56,304 bases of DNA from Dendronalium phyllosphericum CENA369 (GTDB taxonomy: Bacteria > Cyanobacteriota > Cyanobacteriia > Cyanobacteriales > Nostocaceae): positions 1 to 56,304 of the forward strand of contig NZ_JAECZA010000017.1 in assembly GCF_016056275.1 (NCBI RefSeq), in the 5' to 3' direction. Below the pieces are notes generated by a model. That model ran no database searches. It saw nothing but the letters and a program-made list of their open reading frames with translations, and was not told the DNA's origin. Below, one piece after another: positions 6,202 through 14,874 of this stretch; within the stretch, counting starts at the first letter, position 1, and the number at the start of each line of letters is the position of its first letter. The position numbers and the translations under genes are program-made.

Positions 6202-8904
6202 CTAATTATTAATCGCACCTCTGACTAATATCACTGTACTTTCTACACCAGAAGCGATCGCTTCGGGAATATTACCTTGAATTGCTTGTTGCAATAATCC
6301 TTCACGAGAAGCTCCTAAAACGACAACATCGTATCCTTCGGTTTTCACTAAGTTAATCACACCTTCGGCAACAGAATTAGCCTGCACTGGGGCAGCAATT
6401 ACAGTATTAGACAACTTGCGGCGACGCATTAGCTGGCGGATGGCTTGTTCTAAAACTGTCATGTCTGGCTTGATTTCAGATGGTTTAAATACCTGTGTCA
6501 AGCGAATTTGTGGTTCGTTGCCCAATGTCACTAAAGCAGGTAATAACTTAATTGCCACCCTGGCATTGGGGCCGCCAGCCATCGGGATTAGCCAACGGTT
6601 GAACTGGGGAGTGAGGGGGGATGAGGGCAAAGGACGCGGTGACGCGGAGAGTGGGAGACGCGGAGAATCTATCCAAGATTCCCCGTGTCCCCGTGTCCCC
6701 GCATACCTGTGTCCTATTTTTCCCAACTTCACCAATACAACATCGCAGGTAGCTTGGCGAATTATTGTATCTACGACGTTGCCAAAAATCCGCCCAGGAG
6801 TGGAAGTGCTACCTTTCCAACCCATCAAAATTAAATCGATGTGTTGCTCGTTGATTGTCTCTAATATTGCTTGGGCGGCATCGTGGGCAACTCGAATCTG
6901 TGTATGTAGAGGAATGTGCCACTTTTTCGCTAGAACTTCTGCCTGTCGTAGTAAACGGCGACTTTTTGCAGTTCTTACCTGTGTTTCGGTGGGGGAAGTG
7001 TGACGCGATACTAACATCACTTGCACGCACTCTATTTCATAGTGGCGATCGCGCGCAATAGCTGCTGCCATTTGCAAAAGAACAGCTGCTGTTTCTGGAT
7101 TAGCTACTGGTACTAATAATCTACCTCTACCAATGCTGGGCGATCGCGTTTGGTAAACTACATAAGAAGGTTCTGCTTGCAGTTTTGGGGTAGCATCTTC
7201 ACAATTGAGATGTTCTGCTTCTACTCGAATGATATCTGCACGGGTGATGATGCCAATTAGTTTCCGCCCTTGCACTACTGGCAAGCGACTAATTTGATAG
7301 CGGTCAAGCAAATACAGTACATTACTCAGATTGTGTATGGGTGTTACTGTTATCGGGGTGGGAACCATGATTTCCCTCAAAGGAGTATCGTTTGGGAGGT
7401 TGCGATTGTGTATCTTTGTCAAATCTGTTTGCGTGACAATACCTACCAGCTTGCTATCTTTTACTACTGGAAAACCGCGATGATGAGAACGAGAAAAGGC
7501 TTGTCTTGCTTCATCTAAAGTCATCTCTGCATCCAGAGTTTCCACCTGTTGCTGCATGACATCTTTAGCAGTGAGATTTTTCAGTATGCCATCGCTAGAA
7601 GCTGCTTTGGCGATCGTAATGCCGTTTAGCTGCAATAACTTGTCATAAAGCGATCCTGGCATGACTTTATCAGCAACAAGATACGCTACTACAGACACAA
7701 TCATTAAAGGCAGTACCAAATTAAAATCTGTAGTCATTTCAAACACAATGACAATTGCTGTAATTGGCACTTTGGAAACGGCACTAAAAAATCCCCCCAT
7801 TCCCGCTAAAGCATAGGTAGTAAAAGAACCCACTCCCAAAAATTGAGCCTCACATACACCAATAAAGTGTCCCAAACAAGAACCTAAAATGAGACTGGGA
7901 GCAAATAAACCTCCAGGCGCGCCGGAACCAAATGCTATGAGTGTGAGGATAAACTGAGCCACAAACACGATCGCCGCCAAGGATGCATTCGTGTCACCAG
8001 TAATCATATACTCTCGCAAACCAGTGTTATCACGAAAATACTCTGGGAGTATTGCCACGACAATCCCAGAAATAAGTCCTGCTAAAGCTACTCTGAACGG
8101 CAAACTAATATGAAGTTTTTTGTAAAATTTTATACTAAAAACTATGCCATAATTAAATAATGCACCCAGTAATCCTGCCAAGATGCCCAATAGTAAGAAG
8201 AAGGGAAGTTCTGGGAGAGAGAACTTGTTGGAGTAGTTGAGCAATTGCAGGTTGAGTTCCAGACTACGCCCACCTAACAACCGAGATACTACCCCACCAA
8301 TGAACGAAGCGATGATCGCTGTCCCTAGGGTAAGTCCAGATAAATCTTGGAGTAACTCTTCGACAATAAATATCACACCAGCAAGCGGCGCATTGAAAGC
8401 AGCGGCTAAACCTGCACCCGCACCAGCAGCAATCATCTGTCGCCGATGATCTGGAGAGGTGGGAACCCAACGACTCATACCTGCTGCTAAACCTGCTCCT
8501 ACTTGCACAGTCGGGCCTTGCCTTCCCAGAGTTATCCCCGAACCTAAGACGATGATGGCACTAAAGAGCTTGACAATTGCCACCCGCCAGGATAAGGCAG
8601 TTGAAACATTGCCAAGAGTAGCTTTAACTTGAGGAATACCGCTACCTGATGCCTCTGGTGCTAACCTTTGTACTAAAGCACCAGCCAAAAATCCAAAGAC
8701 TAAACCAACTAATGGTAAGGCAAACCATGCAGGTAAAACGTGAGAAGCATGGACTCGCCATGTCCCCAGCCATCCCGAACCTACTTTGAGAAATACCGCA
8801 GATAAAGCAGCCACTAGACCAATAATAGAAGCCTCGGCGATCGCTAAACCTCTTCTAGGCTGCAACCAGCTGCGAAAGCGCACAGTAAGAACAGGAAGCG
8901 ACAT
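6202..8904 (-). CDS. ClC chloride channel/transporter fused to CBS and two UspA domains
   Basis: The order is a ClC membrane core (about 1-430), a CBS pair (about 446-570: AKDVMQQQVETLD, then REIMVPTPITVTP), a first UspA-like domain (about 590-725) and a second UspA-like domain (about 770-895). ClC signatures are GSGIPQVKA, GRQGPTVQVGAG, FIVEELLQD (internal Glu kept) and GAPGGLFAPS. The gating Glu of G(K/R)EGP is Gln129 here (codon at 8518-8520), a change that in the well-studied E. coli exchanger uncouples Cl- from H+. So this may be a passive anion channel; that is inference. CBS and UspA domains usually bind adenine nucleotides, suggesting control of anion flux by energy state. Residues about 729-768, between the UspA domains, are a low-complexity linker encoded by a dispersed DNA repeat. 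The neighbouring PmbA-like gene is on the same strand but 310 bp away. Confidence 0.92.
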   Translation of the reverse strand: MSLPVLTVRFRSWLQPRRGLAIAEASIIGLVAALSAVFLKVGSGWLGTWRVHASHVLPAWFALPLVGLVFGFLAGALVQRLAPEASGSGIPQVKATLGNVSTALSWRVAIVKLFSAIIVLGSGITLGRQGPTVQVGAGLAAGMSRWVPTSPDHRRQMIAAGAGAGLAAAFNAPLAGVIFIVEELLQDLSGLTLGTAIIASFIGGVVSRLLGGRSLELNLQLLNYSNKFSLPELPFFLLLGILAGLLGALFNYGIVFSIKFYKKLHISLPFRVALAGLISGIVVAILPEYFRDNTGLREYMITGDTNASLAAIVFVAQFILTLIAFGSGAPGGLFAPSLILGSCLGHFIGVCEAQFLGVGSFTTYALAGMGGFFSAVSKVPITAIVIVFEMTTDFNLVLPLMIVSVVAYLVADKVMPGSLYDKLLQLNGITIAKAASSDGILKNLTAKDVMQQQVETLDAEMTLDEARQAFSRSHHRGFPVVKDSKLVGIVTQTDLTKIHNRNLPNDTPLREIMVPTPITVTPIHNLSNVLYLLDRYQISRLPVVQGRKLIGIITRADIIRVEAEHLNCEDATPKLQAEPSYVVYQTRSPSIGRGRLLVPVANPETAAVLLQMAAAIARDRHYEIECVQVMLVSRHTSPTETQVRTAKSRRLLRQAEVLAKKWHIPLHTQIRVAHDAAQAILETINEQHIDLILMGWKGSTSTPGRIFGNVVDTIIRQATCDVVLVKLGKIGHRYAGTRGHGESWIDSPRLPLSASPRPLPSSPLTPQFNRWLIPMAGGPNARVAIKLLPALVTLGNEPQIRLTQVFKPSEIKPDMTVLEQAIRQLMRRRKLSNTVIAAPVQANSVAEGVINLVKTEGYDVVVLGASREGLLQQAIQGNIPEAIASGVESTVILVRGAINN
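6598..6720. repeat. Dispersed GACGCGGAG/CCCCGTGTC repeat inserted in frame in the ClC fusion gene
   Basis: The plus strand reads GACGCGGTGACGCGGAGAGT, then GGGAGACGCGGAGAATC, then CCCCGTGTCCCCGTGTCCCC. This is the style of an intergenic short repeat in these cyanobacteria, here translated in frame on the minus strand as a Ser/Pro/Arg-rich linker (for example RLPLSASPRPLPSSPLTP). A related sequence forms the C-terminus of the CAAD gene near 46225-46256. Confidence 0.6.
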
Positions 8905-8905
8905 A

Positions 8906-8938
8906 AAAATTAAAAATTAAAAATTAAAAATTAAAAAC
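8906..8938. repeat. Heptameric tandem repeat (TTAAAAA)
   Basis: Four successive units of a 7-bp AT-only motif (TTAAAAA) begin immediately upstream of the ClC gene start codon, so they lie in its 5' leader or promoter. Heptameric repeats like this are a known feature of heterocystous cyanobacteria. Confidence 0.75.
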
Positions 8939-9077
8939 TTAATTGAGTGAGTCAGTCAGCAAATATTTATTTTCTATTTATCTATTTATACAGTTGTCAT
9001 TTAATTTTAAGAAACGTGAGTCTCCAACGAAGGCGCACCTATAGGAAGGGTGAAACAAACAAGTCAAATCCTATTTC

Positions 9078-9126
9078 CTTCTGCCTTCTGCCTCCTGCCT
9101 TCTGCCTTCTGCCTCCTGCCTCCTGC
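9078..9126. repeat. Heptameric tandem repeat (CTTCTGC/CTCCTGC), 7 units
   Basis: Seven perfect-length units alternate between CTTCTGC and CTCCTGC, ending in CTTA. The array lies in the gap between the ClC gene start and the end of the PmbA-like gene, so it has no coding role. Confidence 0.8.
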
Positions 9127-9213
9127 CTTATTTCTTAAGAGTTCCACGAATCTCTCCTCCCTTCCCTCACATTGGCAAGGGAGGAATAACATAAAAATCA
9201 CCTTTATTAATTT

Positions 9214-10527
9214 TTAGTTATTTCTGCCTGTGGTGGATAGTCCTTCTACTATCAAAGATGGAGTGTAACAAGAACCGTTCCAATCAGCATCACTACCTAA
9301 TTTTACTAACTGTTTGAGAGCTGTGTAGACATTACCTGCAACCATCGTATCCTTGACACGCCCAATTACCTGTCCGTTTTGCACGCGATAACCCAAATCA
9401 ATATTGATGGAAAAATCGCCAGAGATACCGCTGCCATTGCCCAACATTTGATCGACAATTAAGCCATCATCTATCATTTGAATTAAGTCTGAAAGCGATG
9501 CAGAACCAGGCTCGATGAGGAAATTAAATAAACCAGGGGTGGGATAGCTGCCTAAGCTGGAGCGAAAACCATTTCCTGTAGTACCGATACCCAGCTGTCG
9601 TCCAGTGGTGCGATCGCTATAAAAATGCTGTAAAATCCCGTTTTGAATAAAGACTAAAGAAGTAGTAGGATTACCCTCATCATCAAAAGGGCAACTGTAA
9701 GGCCCGGCTTGGGGGTCTTGGTAGAGGGTGAGACTGGGTGCTATGACTGGTTTACCCAAGCGTTCTGCCCAAGGGGAAGCTGCTTCTAGGATGCGCTTGC
9801 CATTTAAAGCTGCTTGTGCAGTACCCCAAAGCATATCAGCTGCTTTAGAAGTAAATAACACTGGAACGCGACCGCTAGGCGGTGAGACATTTTCGTTAGC
9901 CCAGACTAACCTTTGTAAAATTTGATGAGCTAATTTCTCAGGTTGGAGAAAGTCTCGCTGGGTTTGGCCATCAGAAACACTTAAAAAATCATCGCCTCGT
10001 ATCCATTCGGCTGAGATATAGCAGCTGAGGGTAGTGTCAGTGTAGTAACAATCTAAACCGTGACTGTTGACAAGTCTAGTAGTTTCCACATCACATTCCC
10101 AGTCGCTACTGCAAAGCACATCTGGATAAACTTCGCGGATCAGCGCGATCGCTTCTTTGCCCCAGTCTACTAATACTTCTATGGGGACAGCTTTCCCCAC
10201 ATCTGGATAAACTAGCCCAGAGTTACTGCCCAATTCTACAGATTCGGGTTGATTGAGGTGACTCAAAGCCAGAGCGCGTTCCACCATCGCTTGTGCTGGG
10301 ACATCACCATAAGCGACTGTCAGTCCTGGACGACCATTTCGCCACAGCCGCAGTGCTGTGCCTTCAGATTGGCTGGTTTCTATCTGCTTGAGTCGGTTAG
10401 CCTCAAAAAACACGGGACGAGAAAGCGATCGCGACTGATACACTTCAGCTGCTTGCGCTCCCGATTTTATGGCTAGTTCCAGTAGCTGTTCTGCTAGTGT
10501 ATCTTGTGACAAATTTTCAGCACCCAT
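9214..10527 (-). CDS. PmbA/TldE-like protein of the TldD/PmbA family
   Basis: The 437-aa protein has the family layout: an N-terminal domain with SGAQAAEVYQSRS and GTALRLWRNGRPGLTVAYGD, then a C-terminal domain with GIGTTGNGFRSSLGSYPTPG, GNGSGISGDFSINIDLGYRV and VAGNVYTALKQL. No HExxxH zinc motif is present, so this is the non-catalytic TldE/PmbA partner type rather than TldD. In E. coli, TldD and TldE form a heterodimeric protease that acts on unfolded peptides such as microcin precursors; a cyanobacterial substrate cannot be inferred here. No tldD partner is in the window. The ATG at 10527 (MGAENLSQD) starts a convincing coding sequence. Confidence 0.85.
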   Translation of the reverse strand: MGAENLSQDTLAEQLLELAIKSGAQAAEVYQSRSLSRPVFFEANRLKQIETSQSEGTALRLWRNGRPGLTVAYGDVPAQAMVERALALSHLNQPESVELGSNSGLVYPDVGKAVPIEVLVDWGKEAIALIREVYPDVLCSSDWECDVETTRLVNSHGLDCYYTDTTLSCYISAEWIRGDDFLSVSDGQTQRDFLQPEKLAHQILQRLVWANENVSPPSGRVPVLFTSKAADMLWGTAQAALNGKRILEAASPWAERLGKPVIAPSLTLYQDPQAGPYSCPFDDEGNPTTSLVFIQNGILQHFYSDRTTGRQLGIGTTGNGFRSSLGSYPTPGLFNFLIEPGSASLSDLIQMIDDGLIVDQMLGNGSGISGDFSINIDLGYRVQNGQVIGRVKDTMVAGNVYTALKQLVKLGSDADWNGSCYTPSLIVEGLSTTGRNN

Positions 10528-10570
10528 GACCCTTGATAAATTGTAGATTTTGGATTTTGAACTGCGGCTA

Positions 10571-10715
10571 AACGCAGATAATTATCCCAAATCATTGGTG
10601 TCTATCCACATATATCGGCAGTTGCCTTTTTTAAAGCAGATGGACGCAGATAATTATCCCAAATCATCGGTGTCTATCTGCATGTCATGGACGCAGAGAA
10701 TTATCCCAAAATGAT
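10571..10715. repeat. Interspersed 41-bp repeat, three copies
   Basis: ACGCAGATAATTATCCCAAA occurs at 10572 and 10644, and a shorter ACGCAGAGAATTATCCCAAA at 10691. The first two copies extend about 41 bp each, through GGTGTCTATC. Spacing is 72 then 47 bp, so this is not a simple tandem array. It lies between the PmbA-like gene and the Tab2-like gene. Confidence 0.7.
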
Positions 10716-10756
10716 TAATTATGTATCATATCTGTCTCAGTAATTGGTCAGCAACA

Positions 10757-10870
10757 GGGTGTAGGGTGTAGGGGGTAGGGTGTAGTGAAGCAATAAAGGG
10801 GTGTAAGGGAAACCACTCAACAAAATAGCGGCAGTGGTTTAGCAGAAGTCGCAAGTCGCAAGTCGCAAGT
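10757..10870. repeat. Two short tandem arrays (GGGTGTA; AAGTCGC)
   Basis: GGGTGTA units lie at about 10757-10785 and AAGTCGC units at 10846-10866 (three perfect copies plus a partial). Both are heptamers in a gap without genes, downstream of the Tab2-like gene. Confidence 0.75.
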
Positions 10871-10937
10871 TATTCTCCCTTGTCTCCCTCATCCTCCTCA
10901 TCTCCCCCAACTCCCCCAACCCTTTCGTGTATACACC

Positions 10938-11801
10938 TTACGCCAGATTCACCTCTTGCAGCAGCCAAAACCCAGCAAAAGCTTCGGCTTGAGGATCGGA
11001 TTGCACGCCAATAAAATGCACTCCGTTGGCTTTTTGTTTAGTTTCTTCAAAACCTTTGGCTTCTACTAAAGTTTGAGGATTTTTGATATTGGCTAAAATC
11101 CAACTTTCAGTAGCACCGGTTTCTAAAATTAATCTCTCTCCTTGGGTAGTGTCAAACTTTAAAAAAGCTAATTCCAAACCAGACATCCAACCCGCTATGG
11201 GTAATGCCCTAGGAGAGAAAATCAAAACCCCAGGAATGCGGGTTTCGGGAGATAATTGTGCCAACTCTAGGGGAAATGCCTCGCCAAAGCCTATTTCCCA
11301 CTCTGTCATTTCTGCAAAATCCGCAGCTTGCAAAGTCACAAACACCCACTGTTTTCCTTCCAAAGCATCTGGTAAACGCTGTGGTAAGGGTCTTTCTATG
11401 CGCACCGAGGGATTAGTACCTCCTTGATATCCAGGTTCTTGAGGATAGACCTCTTCCATCCGCTGTTTTAGCCATTGATTGAGGAACAAGGTGCGGCGAC
11501 TAGGCTGGGCAGGAATACCCACATCTTGGCAGGCTTTAGTAATCATGTTATTCATTTGGCGACGGAAAAAGCGGATTTTGATCGGTGCTTCTCCGGCTTT
11601 GGCGATCGCTTCCTGCAATGCTGTCCGCAACCAACCCGAATTTACCTCTGTACTAGAACAATATTGAGCATAACGAAACAAAGAATCTGTTTTTGTCTCA
11701 ACATTTGAGGGACTTTCGCAAATTAAGACTTCCCAAACTTTTTTTTGATTTTCGTCCAAAATTGGACGAGAGTAAAAATCGATTTCCCAAATACTGCCCA
11801 T
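10938..11801 (-). CDS. Tab2/Atab2-family RNA-binding protein
   Basis: The opening MGSIWEIDFYSRPILDENQK, the central FRRQMNNMITKACQDVGIP with AQPSRRTLFLNQWL, and the late PGVLIFSPRALPIAGWMSG are the conserved blocks of the Tab2/Atab2 family (formerly DUF1092). Tab2 in algae and Atab2 in plants help translate photosystem I mRNAs, and cyanobacterial members are assumed to have a related role in photosynthesis gene expression. I start at the ATG at 11801 because the family begins there; the open frame reaches 11867 and would overlap the stop of the phosphoribosyltransferase gene. That gene lies just upstream on the same strand (62 bp gap), so the two may be co-transcribed. Confidence 0.88.
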   Translation of the reverse strand: MGSIWEIDFYSRPILDENQKKVWEVLICESPSNVETKTDSLFRYAQYCSSTEVNSGWLRTALQEAIAKAGEAPIKIRFFRRQMNNMITKACQDVGIPAQPSRRTLFLNQWLKQRMEEVYPQEPGYQGGTNPSVRIERPLPQRLPDALEGKQWVFVTLQAADFAEMTEWEIGFGEAFPLELAQLSPETRIPGVLIFSPRALPIAGWMSGLELAFLKFDTTQGERLILETGATESWILANIKNPQTLVEAKGFEETKQKANGVHFIGVQSDPQAEAFAGFWLLQEVNLA

Positions 11802-11863
11802 GTTTTGCCGTGAAAGTCTGACGACTTCATATTTTTCTGATATTTTTACTCTACCAAGGTTCG

Positions 11864-12529
11864 TCAATGGTCATTGGTAATTGATAACAGCTGACCCCTT
11901 GCCAATAGATCGCGTACTTCTTCGTCGCTGGTTTGCGAAAACTCTTCATACCAAAGACCGATCGCATACAATGGCTCTGGTGTTATCAAACAAATTACTT
12001 CGTTTACTTCACTACCTAACTGTTCGCAAGTTGCAGGCGGTGCGACTGGAACTGCAACAACAATTCGCTGGGCTTGCTGTGCCCGTAGTACGGCAATGGC
12101 AGCACGCATAGTTGAACTCGTAGCAATGCCGTCATCTACTAAAATAACGGTGCGATTTTTAACTTTTGGTTGGGGTTTCTCGCCGCGATAGACGCGATCG
12201 CGACGCTGTAATTCCCGCAATTCTTGAGCAGCTACTTCGTCAATCGTATGATTGGAGATGCCCAACCAATTAACAACTTCGTAATTTAACACCCGAACGC
12301 CCCCAGAGGCGATCGCACCCATCGCCAATTCTTGGTGACTAGGGACACCAAGTTTTCTTACCAAACATATGTCTAGTGGTGCATTTAGTGCTTTTGCGAC
12401 TTCAAATGCTACTGGTACACCACCACGGGGCAAACCTAATACCAATACATCTTCACGGTTAGCATAGGCTATAAGGCGTTTTGCTAACATCTGACCTGCT
12501 TCAGTGCGGTTGCGAAATCTAGTAGTCAT
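11864..12529 (-). CDS. Phosphoribosyltransferase-family protein
   Basis: The 13-residue PRPP-binding motif is VILVDDGIATSSTM at about residues 128-141. The front part (DVLVLGLPRGGVPVAFEVAKAL, LDICLVRKLGVPSHQELAMGAIA) is typical of the type I phosphoribosyltransferases found beside stress and universal-stress genes in cyanobacteria and actinobacteria. The exact substrate is unknown; members of this subgroup are not clearly nucleotide salvage enzymes. It precedes the Tab2-like gene and both may share one transcript. The ATG at 12529 is a plausible start. A GAGG-like Shine-Dalgarno is visible upstream (reverse complement of CCTCCC near 12540). Confidence 0.85.
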   Translation of the reverse strand: MTTRFRNRTEAGQMLAKRLIAYANREDVLVLGLPRGGVPVAFEVAKALNAPLDICLVRKLGVPSHQELAMGAIASGGVRVLNYEVVNWLGISNHTIDEVAAQELRELQRRDRVYRGEKPQPKVKNRTVILVDDGIATSSTMRAAIAVLRAQQAQRIVVAVPVAPPATCEQLGSEVNEVICLITPEPLYAIGLWYEEFSQTSDEEVRDLLARGQLLSITNDH

Positions 12530-13086
12530 AATTTAGAACCTCCCTCGGATAAGAGTAAAGTTAATCCAAATACTTTTCGGTTAAGGGAGTATCCCAATTT
12601 TGCTACTCATCCATTTTTCAACTGATAGCTATAGGCAGTATCTCTATATTTACATTAAAAGGTAATTTTGAGGAACTTGTGATTCTCGATCGCAACATCT
12701 TGTTAATTGCAATAATAATTAATAATACTTTTTGTGTAGTCACATTTTTTTATTTCGCTCGTTTTACTTTATATAAAATCCAAATCAAATATTGTTGTCG
12801 CTTCGCATAACATTAATTGTAAGAATTTAGGAGTCAGAATCCAGGAGCCAGAGGGGTTAAAGAATGAGAAGAAATATTTGATGAACCAATCTACTATTCT
12901 ACTAGATACCTTTAAATTATGACTTCTGACTCCTGGGTGCTGAATTCTTACCATCAATTTAAGCACCATCTAGTAAAATTAATATTAGAAGTTAGGATAA
13001 TACCACAATTTCGTTTTACACTACTCCCCACTCCCTATTCTGCTAAAGCGAGGATTCAAGAATTTAAAATAAAAGGACTTTTCACT
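12530..13086. other. Intergenic region with inverted-repeat element
   Basis: This divergent gap carries the promoters of the phosphoribosyltransferase and UspA genes and an inverted-repeat element (listed separately). A minus-strand open frame at 12769-12969 overlaps that element and is judged not to be a gene. Confidence 0.6.
12820..12950. repeat. 131-bp element with inverted, heptamer-containing ends
   Basis: Left end TAAGAATTTAGGAGTCAGAA (12820-12839) and right end, read on the opposite strand, TAAGAATTCAGCACCCAGGAGTC share the outer 8 bases exactly and GGAGTC-type units inside. GTCAGAATCC and AGGAGCC units resemble those of the inverted-repeat element near 33344. No coding capacity was seen. 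Confidence 0.55.
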
Positions 13087-13614
13087 ATGTTTCACAAAAT
13101 TTTGGTTGCAGTAGACAGAACCCAAACGGGTCAACATGTTTTTGAACAAGGCGTGTCATTGGCCAAAGGAATAAATGCTGAAGTCATGTTGCTGCACGTT
13201 CTCTCGCCTTTGGAAGATGCCTATCTTAGCCCTGTTTTTACCCAGCCAGATGCAATGTATCCAACTTTACAAACATATCCTCTGGATAATCATACCAAAG
13301 AGTGGGAAGCAATAAAGAAAGAGAGACTAGATTGGCTGCGATCGCTCACTGATACAGCAATTAATGCGGGTGTCAAAACTGGTTTTACCCAAAATATGGG
13401 TGATGCAGGTAGAATAATTTGTGAAGTAGCTAGTAGTTGGCCGGCTGACTTAATTGTTGTTGGTCGTCGTGGTCTTGCTGGAGTCAGCGAGTTAATCTTA
13501 GGTAGTATAAGCAATTACGTGCTGCATCACGCACATTGCTCGGTTTTAGCAATCCAAGGAAAGATTACTAATACAACAGAAAAACCTCAAGATGCACAAA
13601 TAACGTCAACTTGA
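13087..13614 (+). CDS. Universal stress protein (UspA family)
   Basis: A single UspA domain, 175 aa. The start FHKILVAVDRTQTGQHVFEQ and the ATP-binding motif ADLIVVGRRGLAGVSELILG with GSISNYVLHHAHCSVLAI (G-2x-G-9x-G-S pattern) are diagnostic. The ATP-type motif suggests nucleotide binding, as in the MJ0577 group. The ATG at 13087 is chosen because AAAAGGAC lies 8 nt upstream; the frame is open further upstream but that part covers the inverted repeat. Its neighbours do not reveal which stress it responds to. Confidence 0.9.
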   Translation: MFHKILVAVDRTQTGQHVFEQGVSLAKGINAEVMLLHVLSPLEDAYLSPVFTQPDAMYPTLQTYPLDNHTKEWEAIKKERLDWLRSLTDTAINAGVKTGFTQNMGDAGRIICEVASSWPADLIVVGRRGLAGVSELILGSISNYVLHHAHCSVLAIQGKITNTTEKPQDAQITST

Positions 13615-13680
13615 GGTCGAGGGTTAGAGAAAATAGGAAGATAGGGAGAAAGACTTATAACAATTTCTCCCCCATCTCCA

Positions 13681-14874
13681 TTAGGGTGGAGTCAAGGACA
13701 TAGACACACCTGCTATGTGTTTGCGCCAAAATGGGATATTTGCGTAAAGTTTTTCAACAATGTACTCTCCAACAATGGCTTCTGAACATTGATTATTCCA
13801 CCAGTTTAATGATGCTTCGTGCAACTCTTCCATAAGTTGCTTATCTTTCAACAGTTGTCCTAATATCCCTTCCAAATCCTGCCAATCCTTTATTTGAATC
13901 ACAGGCGCTCCATCTAAATACCATCGTGAAGGCAAAGCTTCTGTCACCACAATACAACCATATTTCATTGCCTCAAACAAACGAGTTGTTTCAAAAGATG
14001 TACCTCTAGGAACTAGACATATTTTCGTATCCATCATTATTTCGCAATAGCTACGCTCATCTTCAATAGTTCTATTGCGAAAACCACCAGTGATTGCTAA
14101 TTCAACTTTCAAATCTGGATTTTTTTTCTTAAACTTATTGGCACTTGATAACATGAGTTTGCGAGCCAAAGTTTTTGGAGTTCCTAACCAGTACTTCAAA
14201 GACCACAAAGGATACGCTACATGTACTATACTGCCAGAGAAATAAGCATCATAAAGGCGCTCTTCAATATCCTTAATTAGCATATCCTTTGAGTTGTTAT
14301 ACCCTAAAGGAATGTCATAGATAGGAGTTATTTCCCCTTTACCCAACAGCAAGTTTTTAAACTTGTGCCACTGATAATTCATAAACCCAGGTAGGCAAAC
14401 AACTAAGATTCTGAGGAATTGAATTAGTGTTAGCAAGTTTAAAAGAGAAGGCTTAACGAGGGGATTACATCCAAGGATTGGGCGTGTACCTATACATTTA
14501 AATACAGCTTTTACCTTGTGAGCATACTTTGGTATGCGATACCACTCATCTCCTAGTACGAAAACAACAACATTTTGCCCGTATGATGGAAGTTCATCAA
14601 TTTCATCCCAAGTGACGTAAAATACTAAACCGCTAAGTTGAAAACTTTTCTCTATAGCTTGGAAGACTTTACCAAAATAAGTAGTTAAGCCAAAGTTAAT
14701 TGGTGGATTAGGAGCGTATATATCCCAAGGAACTGGTTTTTGTCCTCGTCTGATGTAGAGATAATATTGATTGGCAAGAGCATTAATTACGGTCATATCA
14801 GGAGTTTGCTTGTATGAATGTAGAAGATTAGAGTCAACATAAATTGCTACAGCATTCCTAAGTAGAATATGCAA
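13681..14874 (-). CDS. Exostosin-like (GT47-type) glycosyltransferase
   Basis: The 397-aa protein has no signal peptide. The C-terminal half carries CLVPRGTSFETTRLFEAMKY, then GCIVVTEALPSRWYLDGAPV and QDLEGILGQLLKDKQ, the exostosin-type signature in which a nucleotide-sugar site lies in the C-terminal Rossmann domain. The N-terminal half (VVVFVLGDEWYRIPKYAHKV, IGTRPILGCNPLV) supports a GT-B fold. It probably transfers a sugar to a polysaccharide or lipid-linked acceptor; donor and acceptor are not known. It lies near a GMC flavoenzyme and a radical SAM enzyme, but on a different strand from the former, so a shared pathway is only a possibility. Confidence 0.75.
   Translation of the reverse strand: MHILLRNAVAIYVDSNLLHSYKQTPDMTVINALANQYYLYIRRGQKPVPWDIYAPNPPINFGLTTYFGKVFQAIEKSFQLSGLVFYVTWDEIDELPSYGQNVVVFVLGDEWYRIPKYAHKVKAVFKCIGTRPILGCNPLVKPSLLNLLTLIQFLRILVVCLPGFMNYQWHKFKNLLLGKGEITPIYDIPLGYNNSKDMLIKDIEERLYDAYFSGSIVHVAYPLWSLKYWLGTPKTLARKLMLSSANKFKKKNPDLKVELAITGGFRNRTIEDERSYCEIMMDTKICLVPRGTSFETTRLFEAMKYGCIVVTEALPSRWYLDGAPVIQIKDWQDLEGILGQLLKDKQLMEELHEASLNWWNNQCSEAIVGEYIVEKLYANIPFWRKHIAGVSMSLTPP

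Noticed and set aside
9078-9126. Possible CRISPR-like array
   Set aside because: Units are 7 bp with no spacers, so it is a short tandem repeat and not a CRISPR.
8947-9138. 63-codon plus-strand open frame
   Set aside because: The end is the CTTCTGC heptamer array and the rest is AT-rich; no start signal.
9214-10527. TldD zinc protease assignment
   Set aside because: There is no HExxxH motif, so the protein fits PmbA/TldE and not the catalytic TldD.
10571-10715. Possible CRISPR repeat-spacer structure
   Set aside because: Only three copies with unequal spacing and no conserved repeat length or spacer set.
12769-12969. 66-codon minus-strand open frame
   Set aside because: It spans the inverted-repeat element at 12820-12950; most of it is repeat sequence.
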